Positions 25,571 through 34,746 of a stretch of DNA of 64,000 bases are shown here, piece after piece. A model generated the notes under the pieces. The model was given only the letters and a program-made list of their open reading frames with translations. It made no database searches and was not told where the DNA came from. Location of the stretch: assembly GCF_965237655.1 (NCBI RefSeq), contig NZ_CBDEGB010000001.1, positions 1,054,001 through 1,118,000 of the forward strand, in the 5' to 3' direction. This DNA comes from Poriferisodalis sp965237655. Lineage in GTDB: Bacteria; Actinomycetota; Acidimicrobiia; Acidimicrobiales; Poriferisodalaceae. Within the stretch, counting starts at the first letter, position 1, and the number at the start of each line of letters is the position of its first letter. Position numbers and translations under genes: made by a program.

Positions 25571-26464
25571 TCAAGCATCGGCCACAACACGGTCGAGCTC
25601 GGCTTCGACAAGTTCGAGGTCGTCGCGATCCTTGATGACCGCGCCGAGCGTGTCGGCTGCCGACGCCGCGTCGAGTTCGGAGGTACCCAGCACGCCGAGC
25701 GCGTCCACCCAGTCCAGTGTCTCCGCGACGCCGGGAAGCTTGACCAAGTCCATGTCCCGCAGTCGCTGGACCGCCGCGACAACTTTGCGCACGAGCGCCT
25801 CGACCGCATCAGGCGCACGCAGGCGCACGATCTCGATTTCTTCTTCGAAGGTGGGATAGCCGATCCAGTGATACAGGCACCTTCGCTTCAGGGCGTCGTG
25901 CAATTCCCGTGTGCGATTCGATGTCAGCACCACGGCCGGTCGGTCGTCGGCGGCGATCGTGCCGACCTCGGGAATCGTGATCTGGAAGTCTGACAGCAGC
26001 TCCAAGAGGAACGCCTCGAATTCGTCATCTGCACGGTCGATTTCGTCAATCAAGAGCACGGCTTTGCTTCCGGCCCGGATCGCCGCGAGGAGTGGGCGTT
26101 CGATCAGGAACTCAGGGCTATAGAGGCCGCTGACGGTCGAGGCATCTGAGAGCTCGCCCTCCGACAGCGCCCGGACGTGGAGCATCTGACGTGCGTAGTC
26201 CCACTCGTACAGGGCCTGGTGGGTGTCGATGCCCTCGTAGCACTGGAGCCGGATGAGCTGCCGCCCGCCGATGTGGGCGAGGCACTTGGCCATTTCGGTC
26301 TTGCCGACGCCGACCTCGCCCTCAAGCAGGATGGGTCGACCTAGCCGCAGCCCGATCAGGGTTGCCGTGGCCAGGCCGCGGCTCGCGAGGTAGCCAGACG
26401 AGCGAAGCTGTGCCTGCAGGTCGGCAACGCTTGCCGGCGCCTCGTTGCGGGGCTGGTCGCTCAC
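25571..26464 (-). CDS. coxD: MoxR-family AAA+ ATPase (CoxD-like)
   Basis: 297-aa AAA+ protein. Walker A is GEVGVGKT (49-56), Walker B is LLIDEIDRADDEFE, and VVLTSNRTRELHDALKRRCLY is the sensor 1/arginine-finger region. MoxR ATPases remodel targets together with VWA partners; CoxD is needed for sulfuration and copper insertion into CODH in Oligotropha. It is adjacent to the VWA gene, in the classic coxD-coxE order. The start ATG 26464 is 26 bp after the upstream 93-aa gene. Confidence 0.88.
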   Translation of the reverse strand: MSDQPRNEAPASVADLQAQLRSSGYLASRGLATATLIGLRLGRPILLEGEVGVGKTEMAKCLAHIGGRQLIRLQCYEGIDTHQALYEWDYARQMLHVRALSEGELSDASTVSGLYSPEFLIERPLLAAIRAGSKAVLLIDEIDRADDEFEAFLLELLSDFQITIPEVGTIAADDRPAVVLTSNRTRELHDALKRRCLYHWIGYPTFEEEIEIVRLRAPDAVEALVRKVVAAVQRLRDMDLVKLPGVAETLDWVDALGVLGTSELDAASAADTLGAVIKDRDDLELVEAELDRVVADA

Positions 26465-26490
26465 CGTTGGAGGCCGGGATGTCGCCGGCC

Positions 26491-26772
26491 TCAGTCTCCT
26501 GATTTCGGACCGAGGACCAGATCGCGCACTGTGGTGCCGTCAGGCGATGACTTGCCCTCGCGCTCGAGCAGCTTCCGCCATGACGTGGCGAGGTCTTCGT
26601 CGTCTTCAGCGATGCCGTCGAATGTGAAGTCACGCGCGTTGCGGCACACCTTGGTGGGACTGCAGTCAGCATCCAGACCGACGTCGTCCGCGCCCTGCCA
26701 CATGTCTTCGGGGACAGGCAGCGGCTCGGCGTTCGGGTCTGTATTCGTCAGGATCGGATCCGTCGACGTCAC
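26491..26772 (-). CDS. Small acidic hypothetical protein between xdhC-like gene and coxD
   Basis: 93 aa, very acidic, no recognised domain. It contains one Cys pair separated by six residues (C37, C44: CSPTKVC) and a conserved-looking C-terminal stretch (LATSWRKLLEREG). Its position inside the maturation operon suggests an accessory role in cofactor assembly, by context only. Confidence 0.55.
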   Translation of the reverse strand: MTSTDPILTNTDPNAEPLPVPEDMWQGADDVGLDADCSPTKVCRNARDFTFDGIAEDDEDLATSWRKLLEREGKSSPDGTTVRDLVLGPKSGD

Positions 26773-26818
26773 TGCGTCGATGGTAGCCGCGGGTGGCAGA
26801 ACTCGATCTTCGAGCCCG

Positions 26819-27691
26819 TCAGGACGGCGGCGGATTCCGCACGGCGATCATCTCGGCGAGGACCGACACAGCGACTTCGCTCGGTGTTCGAGCGCCGATG
26901 TCAATGCCGGCCGGCGCGCAAATCCGGGTGGTGTCGGTGACGCCTCGGTAGGCGAGCCAGTCGAGCCTCGCCGCTTGGATCGACTGCGGACCCACCGAGC
27001 CGAGGTAGCCGGCTTGGGAGTTCATCGCGGCCAACAGCACGCGCCCGGTCCCTTCGATGTCGTGCCCCGTCACGACAAGGCCATCGATACTCGAGAGGGT
27101 TGCGGCCATGCCGACGGCTGCATCGGGCCCACCGATGTGCTCGACGTTCCAGCTCACCAGTTCGCCAGCGGCAGCCAGGGCTTCCGCCATTGGACCGGAG
27201 CCCATCACCACGAAGGTGGGCCGCGGGCTCCACGCTGTCGTGACCGAATCGGACCCGAACTCGACAGCACTGCCGCTGGCGTCGGTTTGCAGGACTTTCG
27301 TCTCGACAACGGTGTCGCAGTCGAGTTCGGCCACCAGGCAGGTGGGTCGTCGTTCGAGCAGTTGATCCCAGAGTTCGCCCGGGAGCGTGGAGGCCGGTGC
27401 AACCAGGATGCGGATCGTGGTGCCCGGCGCCACGCCGACGGTGTGGCTCTCGATGGCGTTCAGTTCGATCTCGACGACCCGGCCGCTGGTCGGCTTGGCC
27501 GCAGCGATCTCGATGAGACGGCTGTCGATGGCGCCGTCGAGGAGTGAGCCAAGCCGTCCTCCGCCCGGTGTGATCGCAACAGCGTCCGCTGGGTCGAATC
27601 GCGAAGTCCGGCCGGGATCCAGATTCCACGCCACGTCGACCCGGGTGCCGCCGCGCAGGCAAGCAGCCACGCTGAGCGCGATGCCGTACAC
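26819..27691 (-). CDS. XdhC/CoxF-family molybdenum hydroxylase maturation protein
   Basis: 290-aa XdhC/CoxI-type protein. The C-terminal Rossmann-like half is clear (FVVMGSGPMAEALAAAGELV ... YLGSVGPQSIQAARLDWL ... CAPAGIDIGARTPSEVAVSVLAEMIA), and the N-terminal half is more divergent. By its place before coxD and coxE it fits the CoxF slot. The start is GTG 27691; the frame just upstream (DELFDGCRSAKYVC) looks protein-like but reaches a TAG without another start codon, so the 5' end may be slightly altered. Divergent from the MFS gene (64 bp). Confidence 0.8.
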   Translation of the reverse strand: MYGIALSVAACLRGGTRVDVAWNLDPGRTSRFDPADAVAITPGGGRLGSLLDGAIDSRLIEIAAAKPTSGRVVEIELNAIESHTVGVAPGTTIRILVAPASTLPGELWDQLLERRPTCLVAELDCDTVVETKVLQTDASGSAVEFGSDSVTTAWSPRPTFVVMGSGPMAEALAAAGELVSWNVEHIGGPDAAVGMAATLSSIDGLVVTGHDIEGTGRVLLAAMNSQAGYLGSVGPQSIQAARLDWLAYRGVTDTTRICAPAGIDIGARTPSEVAVSVLAEMIAVRNPPPS

Positions 27692-27755
27692 GGCGCAAAC
27701 GTACTTGGCGCTGCGGCAGCCGTCGAAGAGTTCGTCGCCCTAGGATGCCGCGCTG

Positions 27756-29126
27756 ATGCGCGGGGGCGGGGCTGACGTTTCGGTGCCGCAACCCGATGCA
27801 GTCAGCAGCGGCAAGAGCCCATTCTCGGCCCGGGGATTCACACCGTTGTGGCTGAGCGGCTTGTGCTGGCACTGGGGACGCTGGGCAATCGCCTTCCTGG
27901 CCGGCTACCACGTCAACGTCGTCACCGATTCGCCGCGCATGGTGCAGCTCACCGGTGCCGTCATGTGGGCGCCGTTGCTGCTCGGCGGAGCTGTGGGCGG
28001 TGTGATCTCCGATCGATTCGACCGCCGCACCACCGTGCGCCTGCAGACGGCGCTGCTGGTGCCGATCGTGGTCCTCATCGGGCTTGGCGAGCGGGCGGGG
28101 CAGCTCAGCATCTGGCTGCTGTACCCATTCCTGCTGTTCGCGGGCATCGGCTGGGTCGTCGACATGACCAGCCGCCGAGCGCTGATCCTGGACGTCGTCG
28201 GTCCGCACCGGCTCGGTGGTGCGATGGCTTGGGAGACCATGGCCCTGGCATCGGGCCTGGCGGCCGGTCAGCTGCTTGGCGGAATCGTGGCCGACCGAGC
28301 AGGCGTCGGCGAAGCGTTCCTGGGCGTCGGGGCACTGCTGGGCCTCGGTCTGATCTTGCTGATGTGGGTGCCGCGTGTGCCTCGGTCCATGCCTCCTGCA
28401 GCGACGGCCGAGTCTCGTGAGCCGAAGTGGACCCATGCCCTGGCCGACCGAGTCTTCGAGGTGGTGCCGCCCGATCAGTCAGGCTCGCAGTCAGCTTCGA
28501 CAGAAACTGCACCGCAGCCGTCGGTCGCAGCGGAGCTGCGAGCGGGTTTGCGACTGGCACGAACGAACCGGGGCCTGCTGAGCATCTTGGGCGTCACCGT
28601 GATGGCCAACTTCTTCATGTTCGCCTACTTCCCGGCGGTACAGCTCATCGGCAAGGAAGTCGAGGCGACGGCGTCGCAAATCGGGCTGATCGGATCGATG
28701 ACCGGCTTCGGCATGATCACCAGCTCGTTCATCACCTCGGTCGCCAGCAGCCGGCGCTGGGGCATCCTCTACGTCGGCGGTGTCTTCATCACCATGGCAA
28801 TGCTCATTGTGTGGGCCCTCTCGCCGAATGTGCCCTTCGCTGTAGTCACCCTGTACCTCGCGAGCTGCGGCAGCGGGCTATTCGCGGCAACCCAATCCAC
28901 GCTCGTGCTCACGACGGTCTCCGAAGAGATGCGAGGCCGGGCAATGGGCTTGCTGAGCATGGCCATCGGAGCGTTGCCGGTCGGCACTTATGTTCTTGGC
29001 GAGGTAGCCCAGCGGTTCGGCCCCCGTACAGCGGTCATCTCGATGGCGTCGCTGGGGTTTGTCGCGCTGACGTTGTGGCTGACGTACTGCCCCGAGGTCG
29101 TGCGCCGCACCCGCCCAGGCCGCTGA
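27756..29126 (+). CDS. MFS transporter
   Basis: 456-aa major facilitator with about 12 membrane helices. The loop 2-3 signature GGVISDRFDRRTTVRLQ is typical of the DHA/enterobactin-exporter-like (MFS_3) branch. A long polar central loop (about residues 210-260) separates two six-helix halves. Substrate unknown; efflux is the usual role. Divergent from the XdhC-like gene, so it could share a regulatory region with the maturation operon. Confidence 0.85.
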   Translation: MRGGGADVSVPQPDAVSSGKSPFSARGFTPLWLSGLCWHWGRWAIAFLAGYHVNVVTDSPRMVQLTGAVMWAPLLLGGAVGGVISDRFDRRTTVRLQTALLVPIVVLIGLGERAGQLSIWLLYPFLLFAGIGWVVDMTSRRALILDVVGPHRLGGAMAWETMALASGLAAGQLLGGIVADRAGVGEAFLGVGALLGLGLILLMWVPRVPRSMPPAATAESREPKWTHALADRVFEVVPPDQSGSQSASTETAPQPSVAAELRAGLRLARTNRGLLSILGVTVMANFFMFAYFPAVQLIGKEVEATASQIGLIGSMTGFGMITSSFITSVASSRRWGILYVGGVFITMAMLIVWALSPNVPFAVVTLYLASCGSGLFAATQSTLVLTTVSEEMRGRAMGLLSMAIGALPVGTYVLGEVAQRFGPRTAVISMASLGFVALTLWLTYCPEVVRRTRPGR

Positions 29127-29188
29127 GCATTGGCTCCCGGGCGGGCATAGCGTCCCGTGGCCGGTTCGCTACGCTGCGGCGAGGTCTA

Positions 29189-29204
29189 GCCGCCTGTAGG
29201 CGGC
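29189..29204. promoter_or_regulatory. GCCGCC/GGCGGC hairpin in the leader of the alcohol dehydrogenase gene
   Basis: Perfect stem GCCGCC-TGTA-GGCGGC directly upstream of the ribosome-binding site (GAGAGGAAC) of the next gene. It could be a leader structure or the terminator of the MFS gene. It shares its stem with the hairpins near 3512 and 5166. Confidence 0.35.
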
Positions 29205-29220
29205 GAGAGAGGAACTGACG

Positions 29221-30312
29221 ATGAAGGCAGCAGTGCTCAATGAGATCCCGGGGGACTTGCAGATCGAGGACGTCTCGGTGGACGCACCCGGTCCCGACGA
29301 GGTCGTGATCGAAGTCCGCCACGCGGGGCTGTGCCACAGCGATCTGCACTTCATGGACGCACACTGGCCGTACCAGCTGCCCGCGGTGATGGGTCACGAG
29401 AGCGCCGGTGTTGTCGCCGCGGTCGGCAACAACGTCTCGTATGTGAAGCCGGGCGATCACGTCATCACCTGCCTGTCGATCTTCTGCGGGCATTGCGAGC
29501 GCTGCCTCACGGGTCGGCCAAATATCTGCCAGAACCACGCTGCGGTGGCCCGCGCCCAGGGTGCCGCCCCGCGGCTGTCTAGGCCCGACGGCACCGAAGT
29601 TGGGCAATTCGCCCGGCTCGGCGGGTTTGCCGAGGAGATGCTGGTTCACCAGAACGCCGTGGTGAAGATTCGCGACGACATGCCGCTCGACCGTGCCTCG
29701 CTCATCGGCTGCGGCGTCACCACCGGTCTCGGTGCGGTGTTCAAGACGGCTCGCATCGAGCCCGGTTCCACGGTTGCCGTGTACGGCGCCGGCGGCATCG
29801 GTCTGTCCGCGGTGCAGGGCGCACGGATCGCCGGTGCCGGTCGGGTCATCTCGGTCGATGTCGAGAACGCCAAGCTCGAGACAGCACGCCAGGTGGGCGC
29901 CACCGACACGGTCAACGGCGCCGAGGTCGACGCTGTCGAGGCCATCAAGGAGCTGACTGGCGGCGGCGTGGACTACGCCTTCGAGTGCATCGGGCTGAAG
30001 CAGACCTGTGAGCAGGCGTGGTCGTCATCCCGCCAGGGCGGAACGACCGTCATTGTCGGCATGATGCCCTTCGGCGAGAAGATCGAGATCGCCGGCTACG
30101 AAGTGTTCATGCTCGAGAAGCGGCTGCAGGGCTCGATGATGGGCTCGAACGCCTTCCGGGTGGACATGCCTCGGTATATCGACATGTACCTCGATGGGCG
30201 GCTGATGCTCGACGAGATGATCTCGTCGCACATGCCGCTTGCCGACATCAACGCGGGCTACGAGCAGATGCGCCAGCGCGTCGGCACCCGCACCGTCATC
30301 GACTTCGACTAG
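29221..30312 (+). CDS. Zinc-dependent medium-chain alcohol dehydrogenase
   Basis: 363-aa MDR-family NAD(P)-dependent dehydrogenase. Catalytic zinc ligands are C38 (LCHSDL) and the GHE motif H59/E60; structural zinc cysteines are C89, C92, C95 and C103. The Rossmann motif YGAGGIGLSAVQGA follows. It resembles the mycothiol/glutathione-type class III branch and the actinobacterial NDMA-dependent relatives, but the exact cofactor and substrate are not certain. An SDR gene follows 62 bp downstream on the same strand, so the two may act in one alcohol/ketone pathway. Confidence 0.88.
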   Translation: MKAAVLNEIPGDLQIEDVSVDAPGPDEVVIEVRHAGLCHSDLHFMDAHWPYQLPAVMGHESAGVVAAVGNNVSYVKPGDHVITCLSIFCGHCERCLTGRPNICQNHAAVARAQGAAPRLSRPDGTEVGQFARLGGFAEEMLVHQNAVVKIRDDMPLDRASLIGCGVTTGLGAVFKTARIEPGSTVAVYGAGGIGLSAVQGARIAGAGRVISVDVENAKLETARQVGATDTVNGAEVDAVEAIKELTGGGVDYAFECIGLKQTCEQAWSSSRQGGTTVIVGMMPFGEKIEIAGYEVFMLEKRLQGSMMGSNAFRVDMPRYIDMYLDGRLMLDEMISSHMPLADINAGYEQMRQRVGTRTVIDFD

Positions 30313-30374
30313 CGACGCGCGTCTCGAGACGCATTCACAGCAACACACATCAACGGAGAAGTGAGCGAGGAGCT

Positions 30375-31199
30375 ATGGAGGTCGAAGGCAGAGTCGCCGT
30401 TGTCACCGGCGCGGCGAGCGGGATGGGTCGAGCCATGGCGGACACGTTCGCGGCCGCTGGCATGAAGGTGGTGCTGGCTGACATCGAGGATGCTCCGCTG
30501 AACGATGCGGCTGCCGACCTGCGCGCGACCGGTGCGGAAGCCATCGCCGTGCCCACCGATGTGTCGAAGCTGGCCGACATCGAGGCGCTTGCGGACGCAA
30601 CGGTCACGCAATTCGGGACGGCAAACGTCTTGTGCAACAACGCGGGCGTAGGCATACCCGGCCCGGTGGGGGACATGTCGCTGGAGGACTGGCGCTGGAC
30701 CCTCGACATCGACTTGTGGGGCCCGATCTACGGCGCCCATGTATTCCTGCCGATCATCGAGGCAGCCGGCGAGGGCCATATCAACTCGACCGCATCGGTG
30801 GCCGGTCTGTATGCAGGCGCTTCGCTGGGTGCCTACAACGTGGCCAAGCACGGTGTCGTGGCACTGATGGCCACGCTCGAGCGAGATCTGCGCCTGCGGA
30901 ATTCGCCCGTCCGGGCGTCAGTGCTGTGCCCGGGTCCGATCAACACCAACATCGTCTACAGCCAGCGCAACCGCGACCCCGAAGATGCCTCCCACCACGT
31001 GCGTACCGAGCAGGGCGAGAAGTTCTGGGACATGCTCAAAGGCTTCTTGGCCGAAGGCATGGATCCGGCCGAAGTCGGACCCATGCTGCTCGACGCCATC
31101 CGGACTGACCGCTTCTGGGTGCTGACCCACCCGGATATGGGCAAGATCGCTCGCTACCAAGCCGATGCGATGCTCGACGACGGCCACCTCACCCGTTGA
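30375..31199 (+). CDS. Short-chain dehydrogenase/reductase
   Basis: 274-aa classical SDR. Cofactor motif TGAASGMG (11-18), NNAG (88-91), catalytic S141, Y154 and K158 (YNVAK). An Asp after the second beta strand (VLADIED) favours NAD over NADP. Start ATG 30375 with AGCGAGGAGCT as ribosome-binding site. Substrate not readable; the position after an alcohol dehydrogenase suggests a shared catabolic route. Confidence 0.9.
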   Translation: MEVEGRVAVVTGAASGMGRAMADTFAAAGMKVVLADIEDAPLNDAAADLRATGAEAIAVPTDVSKLADIEALADATVTQFGTANVLCNNAGVGIPGPVGDMSLEDWRWTLDIDLWGPIYGAHVFLPIIEAAGEGHINSTASVAGLYAGASLGAYNVAKHGVVALMATLERDLRLRNSPVRASVLCPGPINTNIVYSQRNRDPEDASHHVRTEQGEKFWDMLKGFLAEGMDPAEVGPMLLDAIRTDRFWVLTHPDMGKIARYQADAMLDDGHLTR

Positions 31200-31245
31200 G
31201 CAGCCCGGCTCGGCGACACCGCACTTACTCACAGCTCATGCCCCG

Positions 31246-32802
31246 ATGAAACCCGCAGGACCGATTTCGCGCGCCCCCACGGGGGTGCCGTCGGCCCGAC
31301 CGTCGGTGTTCACGGTCGTACCGCAGGTGCCCGACGCAGGGGGGCGCCCCCTGCCGCCGTCTGTGGCACCGCCCGCGCCGCCGATCACTCCGGCATCAGC
31401 TGCGCAGCCCGAGGGCCTACCCGTATCGCCGCGCTATCGCTGGGTGCTGTTGACCGTCATCGGCTTCGCCGTGCTCGGTTTCGGTTCGTTGATGACCTTG
31501 GTGAGTGCTGCGCTGGGGACGATCGCGCAAGACCTGGACACGAGCGTGCCGACGGCCGGCTGGGTAATGACCGGTCTGATGCTCGCGATGGCGGTGTCCA
31601 CGCCAGCGGGCGGCAAGCTCGGCGACCGCTACGGCCATCGCCGGATGTTCATGATCGGCATGGTCGGCATGACAGCGATGATGATCGCCAACTACTGGGT
31701 GGCTGGCATCGGCAGCTTCATCGCCGTGCGAGTCGTCTTCGGGTTGTGCGGCGGCATGCTCATGCCGTCAGGCATGGCGCTGCTGATGCATGCGTTCGGT
31801 CCAGCAGAGCGAGCCCGTGCGGTGGGGTGGTTCCAGTTCGCAATGACTGGCGCGCCGACAATCGGCGTGGTTGTGGGCGGGCCATTGCTGAATGTCTTCG
31901 GATGGCGCGGCATCTTCTTGATGTTCGGGTTCATCGGACTGCTCGGCACAGCGCTGGCGGCGATCGTGGTGAAGCCGATCCCGCGTGGAGTGCGCGTGCC
32001 GATCGACGTTCTCGGAGCGCTGCTGCTCGCTGGCTGCACGTTGCTTGCACTGTGGGCGATCACGCTGGTGCCGTCGCTGACACGGTCTGGGACGCCGTTG
32101 CTCTCGGACCGGACGTTCACGTTGATGCTGGCGGGCTCGCTGGCCTGCTTGGTGCTGTTCGTGCTGTGGGAGCGGCGCGCGAAAGCTCCCTTGCTCGACC
32201 TGCGGCTGTTTCGACGCGCCAGCTTTTCGCTGCCGTTGCTGTCGGCGGCGTGCAACCAGTTCGCCTACATGGGCGCCTTCATCATCGTGCCGACCTTCCT
32301 GCTGCAAGACGGCTACGGGTACTCGGTGGGCGTCGCGGCTTTGCTGATGGTTCCGCGGCCTGGAGCATTTGCCGTGGCATCGCCGCTTGGCGGAACGCTG
32401 GTCACCAAGATCGGTGCGCGTGCCCCGATGATCTTTGGGACCACGGCCATGATCGGTTCGATGGCGGCCTTCGCCATGGGTTCCGATCCGGCCGGTTGGG
32501 GGCTCACCCTCGTGATGGTGGGACTGGTGCTGTCAGGTGTCTCGGCAGGGTTCGGCTCGCCCGCCTACCAGGTGCTCGTGGCGGATTCGGTAGACGACAA
32601 GGACTTGGGCATAGCGAATGGCATGAACCAGACGGTCATGTGGATCGGCATCATCACCGGCATTCAGTCGATGCTCGCGTTCGCCGGCGACGATCCCTCG
32701 CTCGAACGCCTGCGAGCCACCTTCGTCTTCGGCGCAATCGTGGCCGCGTTCGGATTTCTCGCACCGCTGTTCGCCACCCGTCGCGCCGCCCGACTGGCCT
32801 AA
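31246..32802 (+). CDS. MFS drug efflux transporter (DHA2/EmrB-QacA type)
   Basis: 518-aa transporter, probably 14 membrane helices, with the motif GGKLGDRYGHRRMFMIG and the motif-C-like MTGAPTIGVVVGGPLL. A Pro-rich 65-residue cytosolic N-terminus precedes the first helix; ATG 31246 is used, but a later start is possible. It is likely to export hydrophobic or cationic compounds by proton antiport. Gene orientation allows co-transcription with the SDR 46 bp upstream. Confidence 0.85.
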   Translation: MKPAGPISRAPTGVPSARPSVFTVVPQVPDAGGRPLPPSVAPPAPPITPASAAQPEGLPVSPRYRWVLLTVIGFAVLGFGSLMTLVSAALGTIAQDLDTSVPTAGWVMTGLMLAMAVSTPAGGKLGDRYGHRRMFMIGMVGMTAMMIANYWVAGIGSFIAVRVVFGLCGGMLMPSGMALLMHAFGPAERARAVGWFQFAMTGAPTIGVVVGGPLLNVFGWRGIFLMFGFIGLLGTALAAIVVKPIPRGVRVPIDVLGALLLAGCTLLALWAITLVPSLTRSGTPLLSDRTFTLMLAGSLACLVLFVLWERRAKAPLLDLRLFRRASFSLPLLSAACNQFAYMGAFIIVPTFLLQDGYGYSVGVAALLMVPRPGAFAVASPLGGTLVTKIGARAPMIFGTTAMIGSMAAFAMGSDPAGWGLTLVMVGLVLSGVSAGFGSPAYQVLVADSVDDKDLGIANGMNQTVMWIGIITGIQSMLAFAGDDPSLERLRATFVFGAIVAAFGFLAPLFATRRAARLA

Positions 32803-32844
32803 GGATTCCGACGCTCGCCGATCGAGCGGTGGTCCAGTAGCGAG

Positions 32845-33864
32845 TTACAGCGCAGCGAGGAAATCGAGCAGCTCCGCGTTGAGCTCGTCGGCGGCTTCTT
32901 GCTGCACCCAGTGGCCGATGCCGTCGAGGATCACCGACTTGTGCAGGTTGGGCAGCGTCTCGCCGAACTTGGCGATGGCGCCCGCGCCCCAGACCGTCGG
33001 ACCGTCGAACTCACCGCCGACGAACAGGGAGGGCTGGGTGATGGGTGCGCTGTCGAAAGCAGCTAGGTCCTCCCAGTCGCGATCCACATTTCGATAGCGG
33101 TTCAGGCCGCCCGACATGCCGGTGCGTGTGAATTCCGAGGCGTAGAAGTCGAAGTCGGCCTCGGACATCCAGTACGGCCACGTGCCCGGCTCGGGCCAGA
33201 TGAAGTTGTCCGAGAGCTTGCCGCCGAGGGCCACCGTGAACCGTCCACCTGAAGGGTCGTTGGACGCCATTCGTGCCCGCACGCCATCACCTGAGGCGGC
33301 GTAGTACATGCCGAGCAGCCAATGGGGCAGGTCGACCTCCATTTCGGCCTCGGCACGGCCGGGCTCTTGGAAGTACTCGATGTAGAACTCCTCGTCGCCG
33401 CCCATCAGGCGGAACGCCGCGCTGGGCTTGAAATCGCCGCGGGCGTTGTAGGGCACGCTCACCAGCGCCATGGCCGTGAATATGTCGGGCCGCCACAGTG
33501 CCGAGCTCCAAGCGATCGGCGCCCCCCAATCGTGCCCCACGATGACGGCGGATTCGGTGCCCAGCGCCCGCACGACACCCACGTTGTCGGCAACGTGACG
33601 CACCATGCGATAGTCGTCGACCGCAGCTGGCGCGAACGAACGGCCATAGCCCCGCACGTCTATTGCGACGGCGCGATACCCGGCCGCGGCCACCGCTGGG
33701 AGCTGATGACGCCACGAGTACCACGACTCGGGGAAGCCGTGGACGAACAGCACCATCGGCCCCTCGCCCACCTCAGCCACATGGATCCGGGTGCCCAGTG
33801 CATCCACATCGTGGTGCTTCACCCCAGACAGATCAGGAGTCGTCGTGCCATTGCCATCGCTCAT
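32845..33864 (-). CDS. Alpha/beta hydrolase, epoxide hydrolase-like
   Basis: 339-aa protein of the alpha/beta hydrolase fold. HGFPESWYSWRHQ (oxyanion motif), VGHDWGA with an Asp nucleophile and a C-terminal GIGHWVQQEA with the catalytic His are the marks of soluble epoxide hydrolases, and also of haloalkane dehalogenase relatives. ATG 33864 (MSDGNG) is chosen; the frame extends to 33993 without conserved residues. Substrate unknown. Confidence 0.86.
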   Translation of the reverse strand: MSDGNGTTTPDLSGVKHHDVDALGTRIHVAEVGEGPMVLFVHGFPESWYSWRHQLPAVAAAGYRAVAIDVRGYGRSFAPAAVDDYRMVRHVADNVGVVRALGTESAVIVGHDWGAPIAWSSALWRPDIFTAMALVSVPYNARGDFKPSAAFRLMGGDEEFYIEYFQEPGRAEAEMEVDLPHWLLGMYYAASGDGVRARMASNDPSGGRFTVALGGKLSDNFIWPEPGTWPYWMSEADFDFYASEFTRTGMSGGLNRYRNVDRDWEDLAAFDSAPITQPSLFVGGEFDGPTVWGAGAIAKFGETLPNLHKSVILDGIGHWVQQEAADELNAELLDFLAAL

Positions 33865-34023
33865 GGCGACAGTCTGGCCTGCCGCTGCAAGTTCTTGCGT
33901 GGCTGCACTCAAAACGACGGTGACGAGAGCGCTGCCAATTGTTTGCTTCGTATCGTGACAAGTGAACAGGTGAAGACAGTCGCCAGAACTCATGGTCAGA
34001 ATTCACACGAAGCCTTGGTGCCC

Positions 34024-34428
34024 ATGACCGAGGTGATGCCGTTCTCCGAGGCAAAGGCCCGCTTGTCGGAGCTGGCGGACCGGGTTGAGGATCAGCACGA
34101 GCGCATCGTCGTAACCCGTCATGGTCGACCGACGTTCGTGCTCATGAGTCCAGACGAATTGGAATCGCTCGAAGAGACGCTGGACATTCTCCAAGACGAC
34201 GAACTCGAAGCGTCGTTGAGGTTGTCGCGGCAGGAAGCCGCCGAAGGCCAGCTGATCCCGCTGCACGAGATCATCGAGGCCGAAACATCGGCGGCGAGTT
34301 CGGGGCGCACCGGCGAACTTGTCACACCGTGGCGCGATGCTTGCCGTCGTGGAATTGCAACTGACAAGACTCATCGAGAGCGCTCCGTGGCGCGAGGCCG
34401 TGACGTACCGAGACACGTGGCCGCATGA
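34024..34428 (+). CDS. Phd/YefM-type antitoxin-like protein
   Basis: 134 aa. The N-terminal 60 residues are a Phd/YefM DNA-binding domain (MPFSEAKARLSELADRV...IVVTRHGRPTFVLMSPDELESLEETL). The C-terminal half has an unusual tail that overlaps the next gene by 92 nt in another frame. No RelE/Doc toxin follows. It may instead control the two downstream genes. ATG 34024; an alternative start at 34036 (MPFSEAK) is possible. Confidence 0.75.
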   Translation: MTEVMPFSEAKARLSELADRVEDQHERIVVTRHGRPTFVLMSPDELESLEETLDILQDDELEASLRLSRQEAAEGQLIPLHEIIEAETSAASSGRTGELVTPWRDACRRGIATDKTHRERSVARGRDVPRHVAA

Positions 34429-34732
34429 GTACATGTTGAGCGAAAAGGACCATCAGCGAGACCTGCTTGCAGCGATTTGCGCGCGGTTCCATGCCGGTGA
34501 GGGCGTCGCAGGCCGCTTCTTCCGGATGTCGAACACGTACCTGTTCGTCGGCGAGTACAAGTACTGGTTGATGACCGACTACCGCGAGATCGACCCGCAC
34601 GCGGGCGAGGACAACTACGTCATCAACCGGGCCCGCCTGTACCGCGACAGGCGAGACTTCGTCATCCAGCCGGGCGACACCGGCCGGCACGACGACTACC
34701 CAACATCGCCCGCGCGCAACTGGACCAACTGA
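34337..34732 (+). CDS. Conserved hypothetical protein in a Phd-PD-(D/E)XK cassette
   Basis: 131-aa soluble protein. PWREAVTYRDTWPHEYMLSE and FFRMSNTYLFVGEYKYWLMTD look like conserved blocks of a single small domain I have met only as a hypothetical protein. It starts inside the antitoxin-like gene (ATG 34337) and ends 14 bp before the nuclease-like gene. The close packing suggests a three-gene unit. Confidence 0.6.
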   Translation: MLAVVELQLTRLIESAPWREAVTYRDTWPHEYMLSEKDHQRDLLAAICARFHAGEGVAGRFFRMSNTYLFVGEYKYWLMTDYREIDPHAGEDNYVINRARLYRDRRDFVIQPGDTGRHDDYPTSPARNWTN

Positions 34733-34746
34733 ATGGAGACCCCCTG

